53,127 bases of DNA from Zygnema cylindricum (Eukaryota > Streptophyta > Zygnematophyceae > Zygnematales > Zygnemataceae), in contig JBBHKE010000893.1 of the NCBI GenBank assembly GCA_037447655.1, forward strand, positions 789,725 through 842,851, read 5' to 3'. Positions 11,001 to 22,100 of the stretch are shown here, one piece after another. A program made the position numbers and the translations under genes. The stretch's first letter is position 1. The number at the start of each line of letters is the position of its first letter. The notes below the pieces were generated by a model. The model was not told where the DNA came from, searched no databases, and worked only from the letters and a program-made list of their open reading frames with translations.

Positions 11001-11744
11001 GTGGAGGGTAAGACTTCTATACTTACATTCTCAGATATACTTTACATTCCTCAGCTGAGTAAAAATCTTGTCTCTACGTCTGTGTTAGATGACAAAGAGT
11101 TTGATACCTTCCCTAGAAAGGGAGTCTTTACAGCTAAGTATGGGGATGAAGTTTACTTCAGAGCAAATAAGGATAGCCAAGGAATGTTTAGGCTTAACTT
11201 GAGTAATGAAAAGAAGAATGCTTACTATGTTGGTGTTCCTAAGGTGATGATTTGGCATAAGCGGTTGGGGCATGTACATTTTGATAGGTTAAGGGAAATG
11301 AAAAAACTTGGGGTAGTAGATGGCATTGAGTTTGGGGATAATGAAATGATGGATGATTGTAGTGGTTGTGCTCAAGGTAAGGCTCACAGACTTCCCTTTC
11401 CCAAAGCCGCCACATATAGAGGTGAGAAAGTATTAGATTTAGTCCACACAGATATTTGGGGGCCTGCAAAAGTACCTTCGGTTGGAGGAAAGAGGTTTAT
11501 GATGACAATAACTGATGACTGGTCTAGATACTCTAGAGTCTACTTTCTGAAAACAAAGTCTGAAGCATCAACTTACTTCAAAGAATATAAAGCTTGGAGT
11601 GAGAAGTTGCATGAAACCCCCATTAAAAGGATAAGGAGTGATAATGGGGGGGAATATACCTCTAACGAGTTTGAGGAATATTTGAGAGATGAGGGAGTGC
11701 AGCACCAGAAAACTGTACCATATAACCGCAACAAAATGGGGTAG
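11001..11744 (+). pseudogene. copia integrase (GAG-pre-integrase and core)
   Basis: It begins in the same register as the protease block, after its stop. The HHCC-type zinc region is visible as HKRLGH...CSGCAQGKAHRLPF. The catalytic core follows with D in LVHTDIWGP, D in TITDDWSRY, and RSDNGGEY with E in SNEFEEYL. The frame breaks at about 11725, just before the QNGVAER motif, which is encoded in the next register and ends this block at a TAG. Integrase would insert the cDNA and generate the 5-bp duplication seen at the ends. Confidence 0.9.
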
Positions 11745-12634
11745 CTGAGAGGTTGAATAGAACACTAGGAGATAGTGCATGCAGTATGTTGGCAGACAAG
11801 AAAATAGGAAAAAGATTTTGGGCAGAGGCAATGAACTGTGCCAACTATATTAAGAATAGAGTCCTTACCTCAGCTGTAAATGGAGTGACACCTTATGAGA
11901 GATGGGTTGGAAGGAAACCAGATATCTCACACCTTAAAGTATTTGGTAGCCAAGTTTACAGTCTTGACACGGATAGGAAAAACTGGAAACTAGATGCTAA
12001 GGGAAAACCTGGATACTTTGTGGGATATGATGAGGATGTTAAGGGATATAGAGTATATGACTTGGCAAAGAAAGATATCATTCTGGTCAAACACTTAGTT
12101 GTCATGGATGAAGGGAAGTCATTTGACCCCTTCAAATATACAAAGAAGATTAGGATCAGATTTGAGTCTGAAAGTGAGGAGAACTCGGTCGTTCCCGAAA
12201 GGGATATGGGTGACACCGTGATTACAGATTCAGGGGAGATCCAAGATACAGGAGACTCACCGGAAACCTCACATACTCCTATGGACTTCGAGGAGATAGA
12301 AGAAGCGGGACAAGAACCGGTTTCCATGGACAGGGGAGCCGATGAAACAGTGAGAAGAAATCCAAGACTTCCATCCATTCTTGCTTCAGAGTTTGAGGGA
12401 GGAAGAAGGAGCAGCAAAAGATTACAGGAAAAACAAGTCGCTCATAAGGTAACTAAGCTATCTCACCCTGATGAGCCTCAGTCTTACTCGGAGGCAGTGA
12501 ATAGTCCAGAGAAAGAAAGATGGATTAGAGCTATAAATGATGAGATGGCTTCTATCATGGAAGCAAATACCTGGGAATTAGCAGATTGTCCTCCAGACAG
12601 AAAACCTATTGGGTGTAAATGGGTATTTAACTAA
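11726..12634 (+). pseudogene. copia integrase C-terminus and start of reverse transcriptase
   Basis: The QNGVAER motif and NRTLGD segment open this block. It continues with AEAMNCANYIKNR, a TPYERWVGRKPD segment and the YFVGYDE...KGYRVYD motif of copia integrase C-termini. A variable acidic linker leads to the RT entry sequence WIRAINDEMASI and GCKWVFN. A one-base frame change near 12632 ends the block at a TAA. Confidence 0.88.
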
Positions 12635-13140
12635 AACTGAACCCAGATAATACCATTGAAAGATATAAGGCTCGATTGGTAGCGAAGGGGTTCACCCAAA
12701 AGGAGGGGATTGACTATGAGGAGACTTTTGCTCTAGTTGTTCGGTTCCCATCAGTAAGGATTCTCCTCACCCTGGCAGCAGCGGAAGACATGGAAATACA
12801 CCAGATGGACATTAAGACTGTGTTTCTTAATGGTAAATTAGAGGAAGAAATTTTCATGAGACAACCCGAGGGGTTCGTGGAAGAAGGAGAAGAGAGCAAA
12901 GTCTGAAGGCTCATAAAGTCCTTATATGGACTAAAGCAGGCTCCCCGACAGTGGAATAAGAAACTAGATGAGTTTCTTACCAGTCAGGGATATATCCGTA
13001 TCAGCTCTGACCATTCTATCTATATGTTTGAAGATGAGAATGGTGTCATTTTTATTGCAATTTATGTGGATGATCTGCTTGTGTTGAGTAAATCATTGGA
13101 AAAGATCAATAAGTTAAAAACAGATCTCAGAAGCAGATTG
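12635..13140 (+). pseudogene. copia reverse transcriptase (stop-interrupted)
   Basis: It carries the RT hallmarks RYKARLVAKGFTQ, the MDIKTVFLNG palm segment, LYGLKQAPRQW and the catalytic YVDDLL at 13063-13074. An in-frame TGA at 12904-12906 splits it. The register is lost again near 13138, inside the segment leading to DMKDLGEAKYILGIQ, and once more near 13215. One catalytic-region change from the usual copia AF to VF (KTVFLNG) is visible. Confidence 0.88.
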
Positions 13141-13245
13141 ATATGAAGGATTTAGGGGAGGCAAAATATATTTTGGGGATTCAAATGGAGAGAGATAGGG
13201 GGAAGAAGATTAATCTGACTTACTCAGAAAGAAGCAATAGGTAAT

Positions 13246-14064
13246 ATGCTTGAGAAATTCCAGATGGAAAATGCTAACAGTTGTACCACTCCCATGGACT
13301 TGAAAAAAGTAAGTGATGGGAGTGTAGAAGGAGGAGTAATTATCTTAGATGATCAAATGAGTATTGAAGAGAGAGAGTTTATGAAGACTATCCCTTATAG
13401 ACAGGTCGTAGGAAGTTTAATCTATTTTATGAATTGTACCAGGCCGGACATAGCGGCAGCAGTTGGAGTACTCAGTAGGAGTCTGAATGATCCTAGGAAG
13501 AGGGATTGGGAGGCAGCCAAGAGAGTCATGAGATATCTGGTTGGAACCAGAGAGTTATGGTTGCATTTGGGAGGGGAGCACACTGACATCACTACTTGGA
13601 GTGATGCCAGTTATGGGGACGCACCTATGAGACGATGCACTTCTGGGTATGTGTTGTATGTTGGGGAAGGTGCATGCTGTTGGAGCAGTAAGCAACAAAA
13701 GGTGGTTGCACAGTCCACCATGGAGGCTGAGTACATGGCCTCTTGTTCTGCTGTGAAAGAGTTGATGTGGGTCAAGTCCTTGCTGCAAGAACTTGGGTAT
13801 ATGAAGGAGGGAGTGCATGAAGTGTTTTGTGATAATCAAGCGGCCATAGCAATTGCAGCAAATCCAAAACATCATTTTAAGGCTAAACATATGGACATAA
13901 GATTAAGTTTTGTAAGAGAAAAAGTTGAGAATAAAATAGTGAATCTTGTATATAGATCTGATGAGGAAATGGTAGCGGACATGATGACCAAACCTGTACC
14001 CTCGCCGAAATTAAAATACTGCAGGGAAAAATGTGGATTAAAAGAAAAATTAAAAATAGACTAG
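13246..14064 (+). pseudogene. copia RNase H region
   Basis: This is the longest intact late frame, 272 codons. It carries RPDIAAAVGVLSR, WSDASYG (first catalytic Asp), STMEAEYMA (catalytic Glu), CDNQAAI (Asp) and the terminal HMDIRLSFVRE and DMMTKP motifs of copia RNase H. The stop at 14062-14064 lies 13 bases before the 3' LTR. RNase H would remove the RNA strand during cDNA synthesis. The upstream frame changes mean it cannot be made as part of an intact polyprotein. Confidence 0.9.
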
Positions 14065-14069
14065 AAAAT

Positions 14070-14077
14070 AAGGGGAG
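14070..14077 (+). promoter_or_regulatory. Polypurine tract
   Basis: AAGGGGAG lies immediately upstream of the right LTR start TGTTGAAATAAG. It is the expected plus-strand primer for retrotransposon replication. Confidence 0.8.
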
Positions 14078-15085
14078 TGTTGAAATAAGTAGTTTTTGTA
14101 TTTTCTAGTTTAAAATAAATTGCGGAAACATATATAAGAAATGATGGCAGCCTGCCTCCATCTCTTCTCTCTCTCCCCCATATTTGTTGAAGTCACTGAA
14201 AGAGAGAGAGAGAGAGCGATGGAGCCATGGCTGCCTGAGCTCCATAGGAAGGACTAAAGAGTGACTTAAGTCACTCTCAACAAAAGGTTGAGTCCGGCAA
14301 GACTCGAACCCCCGACCGGTAGAGCGCGGCTTAGCCGTTAGCTCTAACCAGTCTGTCGTAGAAGTCCGTTAGATTATATAGGGTTTCATTCATATATAAA
14401 CTGTTGTATAGTACCGAAATGATCTAACTGGAATATGAAACGAAACGAACATAGAACTTGTTAAGGTTTAGTGCGAAACGTCATTTCGCACGAAACAAAT
14501 GAAACAGACACTTTTAACGGTCGACATTTAATGTCGGATTTAATCCGACGGCGCACGTCGTCGCCGAGATCGCGAAATGGTCACTTTGGATTTTATGGAC
14601 GTGGCATGACGTGGCGCCGCGTGGAAGGATGACATTCGGTCGCGGGAATTCCGGAGGAAATACGGACAAGTGGAAAAATGACACGCGTCCACTCAAGAGC
14701 CTTGTCGTACACCGACCGTACAGAAAGTACATCGGCCGTAGTACCTTTCTGTACTTTACAGTAATACGATTGGTTCGTACTTTAGTAGATAGGGGTTGTG
14801 AGAGGGATTTAGGACTTAGGAAATATTTGGTAGATAGACACCTCTCTCTCTAAAGAGAGCTTTGTATAAATTGGCATTTTTGCCGGCTCATAACTTATCG
14901 CCTGGTTGGCCGTTTTCAGTGATTCTTTTTGCTACGGACTCAAGGGAGTCCAGGCTGCACAGGGGTGCAGTCAAATTTTCAGTTTGTCTTCTTCGGCAGA
15001 AGTAGTCGTGGCTTAAAGTGGGTTAGTTAAATAATATTTAGAGGCTTCCTGTATTCTGTAGTCCAATGGAGGATACAGAATTGCA
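14078..15085 (+). repeat. 3' LTR of the copia element
   Basis: It is nearly identical to the left LTR and ends ...AATTGCA before the CGTTT duplication. Differences include scattered substitutions, a 1-bp indel near the start and paired A-to-G / T-to-C changes in the inverted repeat near 14715-14752. Confidence 0.93.
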
Positions 15086-15496
15086 CGTTTCTATTGTAGG
15101 CCTTTTGTAGGCGCCTTTATCATAAGTTGTGTTATGGGCTTTTCATGTGATTTTCTTAAATCACTACTTTGATCAGCGACCGTCCGATCGTCCAAATCTG
15201 ACGGCTTACATAAAAAATAACTCAAAACTCACAAAAAAAATATTTTCTTGTCTGAATGTTTTTCAAAAGTTAGACATGACGTTTAATTCTCTATCGATCG
15301 ATGTGCAACTCAACCCTTTTTCTATTTTTTTTCATTTTTTGACCAATACAATATGGGTCTTAAGGTCATATTGTATGTTTTGCATACAATAGGCATATTG
15401 TATGGGCTTACTTTCACCTACATTTGAACTTTGCTTTAAATAGAGGCCCCGTATCTGTTCGTCTGCAGACTTAAATGGGTGACGTCATGGATCAGG

Positions 15497-15718
15497 TACA
15501 CCGTGAATCGCTATTGATGTTAATATTTTTTTTACCAATTAAAAACGTCTTTTTTCCGTACACACTTGTCTGATTTTCAATTTGAAACCGCCATTAAGAA
15601 GCTGAGATTTAAACCTTTCAATCGCAACCGTCAGATCCACAATCCGACGTGTGTGTACGGAGAAAAGATGTTTTAAGTGGCAAAAAAAACATAAACCCTA
15701 ATAGCGATTCACGGTGTA
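15497..15718. mobile_element. MITE, family A, complete, 222 bp
   Basis: The ends are TACACCGTGAATCGCTATT and its complement, and the inverted repeat extends about 75-80 bp inward through the CTCCGTACACACTTGTC block. The whole element is a near-palindrome around a core of about 60 bp. Other A copies in this window are at 19609, 21068, 23208, 27852 and 52292. Confidence 0.85.
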
Positions 15719-16245
15719 GCTTTAAAAGTACTCCCTCGGCAATCGTTATTGACCGTTAGATCTTGGATGCTCGATCCTGTCAACGAATATAGATAAAGCC
15801 GCCGCTGCCTGCAGTAATGAGTCGTCCGCCGTCTATCCTTCGTTCTTGACCGTCTAATCATTGAATGCCGACTGTTCAGATGCTATACATTTCAAGAAGT
15901 ACATATCTGGACACGGTCCTTGCCACGTGTAGCAGGCATTGATTTACTAGTGGGTACAAAAGGGGTAAAAACAAAAAGGACATTTTATAGACTACAAGAG
16001 TCTAAACAAAATAATAATGCTAAAAGAATTTTAAATTTTATATTCATCGACAACTTTTGGCAACTTTTCCCGAAACAAAATGACAAATCAACTAAAATAA
16101 TTGGAATTACTGAAACCATTTTGACCCGATCGGATTAAGTAAAGTACATTATAGAGAATTTATCCTCTTTTTGAGGGTGGATCGTACATATCGTATATTT
16201 CTTGTGCTATATTTCCGTACGGTTTGCATTGAAACCATAAGATTT

Positions 16246-17068
16246 AGGGTATTTTCGCATGTGCTAAAGTTAGAGTTATTTTCTGTCGTTTTCCTTCATA
16301 ACTTAGAAAAAAACGAGAAAATCCGTAGCCGTACCAAAAAATTGAAATTATCACCGTACAATTTGCGTCACCTTGAAACTTTATATTTACAGTAGTTTGT
16401 TGTCTAGCGCGATGCAATTTGTCGTCTACCGCATTCCGACCCATTTTCGTGTCCTTCTAGCACATGTTCAAAATTTACATTAAATCACCTCGCGAGGTGA
16501 TTTTAAATATAGTCCAATAAGGTGAGCGAGTAGGCAGATGTTGTCGCACGTGTCGGAATTTTTTTCAATTTTTGTGCGCGGAGTACAAAAAAAAAACACA
16601 CTGCACGTTTCCAACCTGTGCGTGCTGTTTTCTGTGCGCTGATTTCCGTACAGGGGTTGTCGTTAAGCCCCATCGCTCAAACACACGTGTCTTCACACAT
16701 ACGGCATAGAAAAAACATCGGGCACCTGTCGGCAAGTGGGAAGACGAAAAACGAACCGCATTTCTGTTCGACAGCGAAAAGGTATTTTAGGGTTTCGACA
16801 CGTCGACAATGTGGCGTACGGACATTACGAAGTCACAAAAACTGTACAGCGTGTGGAGAGACGCCTCAAATTGAAGCCGAGTGGAAGTTTCGCCTCATTT
16901 TGTGTACCACTTCATCTGTCACATTGTTTCGTACACGTCTACGTAAGTCACTTTTTTAAGTGACAAGTTATTTGCGTTTACATCCGAATGCTCTGAAATC
17001 TGTACGGAGAATCTTCGCTAAAAAACAAAGTAACAAGACTAAGTTTCGGTTACATGCGAAATTACCCT
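16246..17068. mobile_element. G-family non-autonomous element, 823 bp
   Basis: The terminal inverted repeats are AGGGTATTTTCGCATGTG and AGGGTAATTTCGCATGTAA. A perfect 22-bp palindrome centred on CGCG (16482-16503) lies inside. A copy on the opposite strand occupies about 33898-34738, and diverged copies lie at 1778-2563 and 28038-30159. Confidence 0.65.
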
Positions 17069-18010
17069 GATTCGCGCGTCTTAAGGGCAATTTCAGTTGT
17101 CCTTCTTTTTTCCCCTTCCCATGATTGAAACGCCGTAACAAAAAAGAATAGGCCCATTTGATTCGCAGTCGCGAATTTGCAATCCTTGAGTTTTCTCTGT
17201 TTGTCGTTACGAACTTATTATAATCTGTTTTGTTGTGGTGATCTAAACGTTAAGAGTTCGCCTGATAAGTTACGGTACAGTAGCGTGTTCTTTGAGTCAC
17301 GTTGGTAAAAGTTTTATATACGACAATGAAACAGATGATTCTACGTTCGTACTGTGGTACGGTACCGACCTATCCCAGAAGGAACCTTTTGACCCGGAAA
17401 CTGGCCGAATGGATCCCGCCCGTACGGGGGAGCAACACAACCCACTAACCAAGGGTACGTGATTGGTGGAAGACTTCGTACAAAGCGACGCAGTAATATT
17501 ATCTCTCTTTGGAGTTTTGGACCAAGTTTCATCAGAATAGTAAAGCTATTTTGGCAGGACTGTCGCATGTCTGTCGTACGTGGTATGCCGTATTTATGTA
17601 GTCTGTCGTATGCGGTCACTTCTACGTCCCAACAAGTCAACAACGTAATAAGTTGCTCTGTTCTGAACTTCTGATGGAACTTCGTCGTTACATCTGGACG
17701 AAGACTTCATTTGGCCGGAAATTCTGCGGACAGATAAGACAAAATTTCGAAACAGCAACCATGCATAGTACAGAAGTTCACCACTTGCTATTTGCGGTGT
17801 ACCAATGTCGGAACGAATGTCGGATTCCACCGCCCTGAAAAGTCAAACTCTTTAAAGAGACAAAATAGGAAATTGTACTTTTCGCAAAAGCGATTTTTAC
17901 TTGGCCCAGGAGATGACAATCAAACCTGTGTTCGAAAAGTGTGAAACGTGCATACGAAATAAAATTTATGTTTCTAATTTTCTTTACTTCTCGTCTACAT
18001 TGGTACCAAG
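17069..18010. other. Non-coding stretch
   Basis: No gene can be supported. Short open frames on both strands overlap without domain features, and CCGTAC/GTACG words are scattered through it. It may be an undelimited transposon. Confidence 0.35.
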
Positions 18011-18297
18011 CATAGTTCAAAAGTAGGTGAAAGTAGGCCCATACAATATGCCTATTGTATGCAAAACATACAATATGACCTTAAGACCCATATTGTATTC
18101 GGACCTGTTCAGACCAATTAAAACATTCAGACCAAAAATTGGACCAATTAAAACATTCGGACCAAAATTTTTTATTTACACCGTCAGATTCGGACGATCG
18201 GACGGTCGCTGACCAAAGTAGCAATCAAGAAGATCACATGAAAAGCCCATAACACAACTTACGATAAAGGTGCCGACCAAAGGCCTACCATAATAAT
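18011..18297. mobile_element. F-family element, right end truncated
   Basis: It begins CATAGTTCAAAAGTAGGTG and carries the ATACAATATGCC / TTAAGACCCATATTGTAT block. The segment TCGGACGATCGGACGGTCGC is also seen in the other F copies. It stops near CTACCATAA, without the closing repeat. Confidence 0.7.
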
Positions 18298-18757
18298 AGT
18301 CGCGGGCGACCCGGTGCTTTGTCCTTTGGTTGCCAAGGGCCTGTCGTTTTTGTACACGCGAACCAATAGGAGCGTCACAATTTGTCGTAGGAGTTACATG
18401 TACTCCTTCACGTATCAATCCGTTCGCGGTGTAGTGTACGGATATTGAGAACACGACAACGTGGCGTGATGTGACGGGTCGCACTCGCAAAAATGAAAAG
18501 TACGATACTGTACGTTACTCTCCCGGTATTGATAACACGACATTTTGGCGTGACGTCGAATTTGTCTGGCCGTTTATCATACCATTACAACAACGCGAAA
18601 TACAACAAGTAGGATTGTACCACGTGTCTCTTTTCATTACATCCAAAATTGGAACATGACAAAGCCAATCAAAACTCAAATCACTCAACGGCCCACGATC
18701 TTACACAAAAAAAATCGACGATCAATTATCGTTGTCACCAGAGACGAATGCGACTAG

Positions 18758-18959
18758 TAGTGTTGGGTATCGAGGACCCATTGCCGATATTCGATATATA
18801 TCGAATTTCATGTACCCGATATTCGATATATCGCTTCGATATATCGAATTTCAAATTATCGCGATATATCGCCGATATATCGCCAATATACCGTATCGCC
18901 GATATATCGAATATGAAAATTTTAATTTTTTTTTTTTAAACCCCCCCCCCCCCCCCCCC
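18758..18959 (-). mobile_element. hAT-like C element, half copy ending in poly-C
   Basis: It begins TAGTGTTGGGTATCG with GCGACTAG directly to its left, proceeds through CGATATATCG repeats and stops in a run of 19 C. The opposite half is missing here. The reverse complement of the flanking 8-mer appears at 19001-19008. Confidence 0.7.
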
Positions 18960-19008
18960 GTTTTTGCTTTGCCCTTTTAGATTCTAAAAGGGAAAGCATT
19001 CTAGTCGC

Positions 19009-19449
19009 TAGTGTTGGGTATCGGGTAGATTCATATCGCGATAATTTCGATATTCGATATATCGAATATCGATCGAGGAGGATCCTCGATATATCGTACC
19101 GAGACCAACATAAATTATCGCGATATATATCGCAAAAATTTCGTGTCCGTACAGGCAGAGTACGGAAAATCGTACGAAAAAGTGTACGGAGAATCGTACA
19201 AAAAATAGTACGGATTTGCCCCCCCCCCCCACTGAGCGCTCAGTGGGGGGGGGGGGGGGGGGGGGTTTTGAAAAAAAAAATTTAAAATTTTCATATTCGA
19301 TATATCGGCGATACGATATATCGGCGATATATCGGCGATATATCGCGATAATTTGAAATTCGATATATCGAAGCGATATATCGAATATCGGGTACATGAA
19401 ATTCGATATATATCGAATATCGGCAATGGGTCCTCGATACCCAACACTA
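19009..19449 (+). mobile_element. hAT-like C element, complete, 441 bp
   Basis: The terminal inverted repeats are TAGTGTTGGGTATCG and its complement. The arms are rich in CGATATATCG and GTACGG words. The centre is a poly-C / CACTGAGCGCTCAGTG / poly-G palindrome. There is no coding capacity: the frames rich in I, Y, R and D are by-products of the CGATATAT repeat. Confidence 0.8.
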
Positions 19450-19608
19450 GTATTTATAGACCATGGCGTCAAACCGTACAAACACGTAGAAAATTTGTGC
19501 ACACCCGGTACCAGTTGACGGCAAACATTAACTTTTGGAAACATCCTTTTATCTCACGACCGGGTAACATTTTACCGCTGTCTAGCCGGCTCCTATGAGG
19601 CGTAACAG

Positions 19609-20662
19609 TACACCGTGTATCGCTTTCAGTGTTAATGCTTTTTCCGCCGCTTAAAACATCTTTTCTCCGTACACACTTGTCAGATTTTCAGTTTGAGACC
19701 GCCAATCGGAAGCTGAGAATGTTACCTTTCAATCGCAACCGTCAGATCCACAATCCGATAAGTGTGTACGGATAAAAGATATATTAAGTGGCGAAAAAAT
19801 TATGGGAATTGCTAATCGCAGAGACAACTTTTGCTGCGCGCAGGTACTGTAGTTGTCAAAAAATGTACATTTGAAGTACAGTATAGTACAAGTTACGTAC
19901 CTTTGAGCTAGTTGTCAAAAATTGTACATTTGAAGTACCGCCCATACAAGTGTGGGACCTTCGGCACCTCGCGGCACCTCGCGCCGACATTTCGGCACCT
20001 CGCGCCGACATCCGGCACCTCTTGGGATTGGGTACGAGAAATAGGGTTTTGGGTTTAGGGCTGTTTTTTTAATAAAAAAAAAAAAAAAACCGAAAAAAAA
20101 ACCCTAAACGAGCGGTCGCGCGGATAATACGGCGCGACGTGGACGCCTTCGGCACCCCGGGAGGCCAAAAAGTTGCAAGATTCAGTATAGTACAAGTTAC
20201 GTACCTTTGACTTTCAGATTTGACGGTCAATCCGTCGAACAACTTTGACTGGCGAAATACTGTAACGACGGTTAAAAAAGTGTCGCGCTTGCGAACGTCG
20301 ACCGTCATAAAAAAAAAAGCAATTCACACGGCCGGCGCAGATTTACGGTAACCTAACTGCGGCAACCACATGTAAATAAAATGGCTGCGCGCAAATAGTT
20401 TCTCACTTCACGTGAGCTCCACTGTGAAAGCACATCTTGGCATTTAAGTGCGTACTTTATTTTGTTTCTATGTGCGCATTTTACTTTTTCCATTAATGTG
20501 AATCAATGTGAAGTACGTTGTCGATGTTAGGATGCTGATTCGTAAATAGTGTGGCTTCATTTGGTCAAGCGTGACGACGCGCTAATACCAACATGTGCTT
20601 TCACAGTGGAGCTCAAAAATTATTCCCAAAAATTATTAACCCTAATAGCGATACACGGTGTA
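19609..20662. mobile_element. MITE, family A, split by a Mutator-like insertion
   Basis: The left part (19609-19803) and the short right end (TAACCCTAATAGCGATACACGGTGTA, from 20637) belong to one A element. The 824-bp element 19804-20627 sits between them, flanked by AAAAATTAT on both sides. Confidence 0.75.
19804..20627. mobile_element. Mutator-like non-autonomous element, 824 bp
   Basis: The 9-bp target duplication AAAAATTAT (19795-19803 and 20628-20636) and terminal GGGAAT...ATTCCC are the features expected of Mutator-like elements. Its left arm GGGAATTGCTAATCGCAGAGA through GGCTGCGCGCA matches both arms of the element at 34854-36193. It contains a tandem 21-bp GGCACCTCGCGCCGACATTT repeat near 19950-20030. 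A 22-bp inverted repeat pairs 20411-20432 with 20591-20612. Confidence 0.7.
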
Positions 20663-21067
20663 GTGTCCAATCCTAAAATACAAACTGAAAAGAAAAGGGG
20701 TCCGACAGGGTTCATTGAGTTTGATAACAGAATAGAACAAAACCAGAAATAAGGTTCATTTGGCTAAAAGTATTTTTCAATTTTTGAGGAAGAAAGGAAG
20801 TACATCATCGTTGGTTCCCTGTCGTATTTCACACAGTTCATCTTTTTTGAAAACATTGCTAACGGAAATTCAAAATCCCATACTTGTTGCTGACAACAAG
20901 TGGAAATTTCCATCGGAACATACTTCAATGTGCTACGATGCTAAAAGTTAATGTATCCCACCTCAAAATTCAAGCAATTTTTGTTGCACTTTCCTAAAAA
21001 AGCGGCGAACAACATCACAAAGCTTGCGTAGGAGAGCTTGGAGATCTTGGACTCGTTTCCTGACAAC

Positions 21068-21291
21068 TACACCACTGATCGCTAATCGTTATCAGTGTTA
21101 AAAAAAAAAAATCGTCACTTAAAACAACAATTTGTCCTGCACACTTGTCGAATTGTCATTCCGATGGTTGCTATTGGAAGGCAAGATTCCCACCTTCCAA
21201 TTGGTGATCTCCAATTGACAATCCAGCAAGCGTGCGCGGAGAAAAGATGTTTTAAGTGGTGAAAAAAACATTAACTCTAATAGCGATTAGC
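21068..21291. mobile_element. MITE, family A, diverged
   Basis: TACACCACTGATCGCTAATCG opens the element. GAAAAGATGTTTTAAGTGG and ACTCTAATAGCGATTAG close it, as in the complete A copies. The centre has drifted. Confidence 0.6.
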
Positions 21292-21299
21292 AAAACACT

Positions 21300-21785
21300 C
21301 GATCGTGCTCTTCTATTATTTGTAAATAGAAATCTTGGCAACCCTTCCCCACCTCTCATGTCACCTTTCTACCACCAAAGTATCTCCACAGCCCTTCGAT
21401 GCGCCCAAGCTCCGACCCTTATTTTCAAAGCACGGCGGGGAGCGTTGATCGTGGACTTCAAGACTTGTCAACGCACGAACCTGTGCATATGAATGATATT
21501 CCTACTTGTGAGCTTTAGTGTAATACAACCTTTGGCCACTTTTTTTTTTGAAGTGTACGAAGGATTGTCTAGAGGTAAAATAGCCCTGTAGTTGTTTCCG
21601 GTACTTTAAAGTTTCATTTTTAAGTGTTGCTACACATTTTATGCTTATAATTTGTATGGATTTGCACATCTGACCTTTAGTGGTTGTCAAAATATAAAAT
21701 TCCAATTATGATCCTCAAAGGTTAAGCCATGGGGCCTTTGGAAACAAATTATTCATATTAAAACATATTCTGATTAAAACTTCTA
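21300..21785. other. Unassigned stretch
   Basis: No gene is supported. The short open frames on both strands lack motifs. A T-rich run precedes the pyrimidine tract. Confidence 0.35.
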
Positions 21786-21799
21786 ATGTTGTACGGTTC

Positions 21800-22100
21800 A
21801 TTCCCCAACCATGTCCCCCCTCTACTCCCCCCTTCTCCCTCTCCTTCTCTTTCACTGTCCCGCTCTCCTTTCCCTTTCTCTCTCTCTCTCTTTCCCTTAG
21901 CCTCTCTTTCCCTCTCCCTTTCCCCCTCTCTTCCCCCCCCCCCTCCCCCTCACCCTCTCCCTCCCCTTCCCTTACCCCCTGCCCCTCCCCCTTTCTCCCC
22001 ACTGCTCTCTCCATCCACTCCTCTTCTCCCTCCCCCCCCCCCCCCCCCCCCCCCCCCCGCCACCACCTTTTTCCCCCCTCTCCCTCTATTCCTCCCTCCT
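21800..22100. repeat. CT-rich tract with long C run
   Basis: About 300 bp of nearly pure pyrimidine on the plus strand, including a run of roughly 25 C at 22033-22058. The S/L/P-rich and E/G/R-rich open frames through it on either strand are repeat artefacts. Confidence 0.9.

Larger units (their letters stand above)
8734..15085 (+). mobile_element. Ty1/copia LTR retrotransposon, full length, 6.35 kb
   Basis: The element is bounded by 5-bp target duplications CGTTT (8729-8733 and 15086-15090). It has two LTRs of about 1 kb beginning TGTTGAAATAAG. The internal order is gag with a CCHC knuckle, aspartic protease, integrase, reverse transcriptase and RNase H, which is the copia order (integrase before RT). 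A primer-binding site follows the left LTR, and a purine tract AAGGGGAG precedes the right one. The coding region is interrupted by two in-frame stops and about five frame changes, so this copy should not be autonomous. The LTRs differ at roughly 25-30 positions by eye, implying a fairly recent insertion. Confidence 0.95.
8712..15433. mobile_element. F-family element split by the copia insertion
   Basis: The left end CATAGTTCAAAAGTAGGCG at 8712-8730 and the right portion 15091-15433 together reconstitute one F element, as judged from the uninterrupted copy at 32551-32825. The retrotransposon therefore landed inside a pre-existing element. The right part contains ACAATATGGGTCTTAAGGTC and ends near CACCTACATTTGAACT. 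Confidence 0.65.

Noticed and set aside
19008-19544. Frames of 110-178 codons rich in I, Y, R and D (also at 18649-18980 and 29277-29907)
   Set aside because: They arise from CGATATATCG repeats of hAT-like elements, recur on both strands and show no domain.
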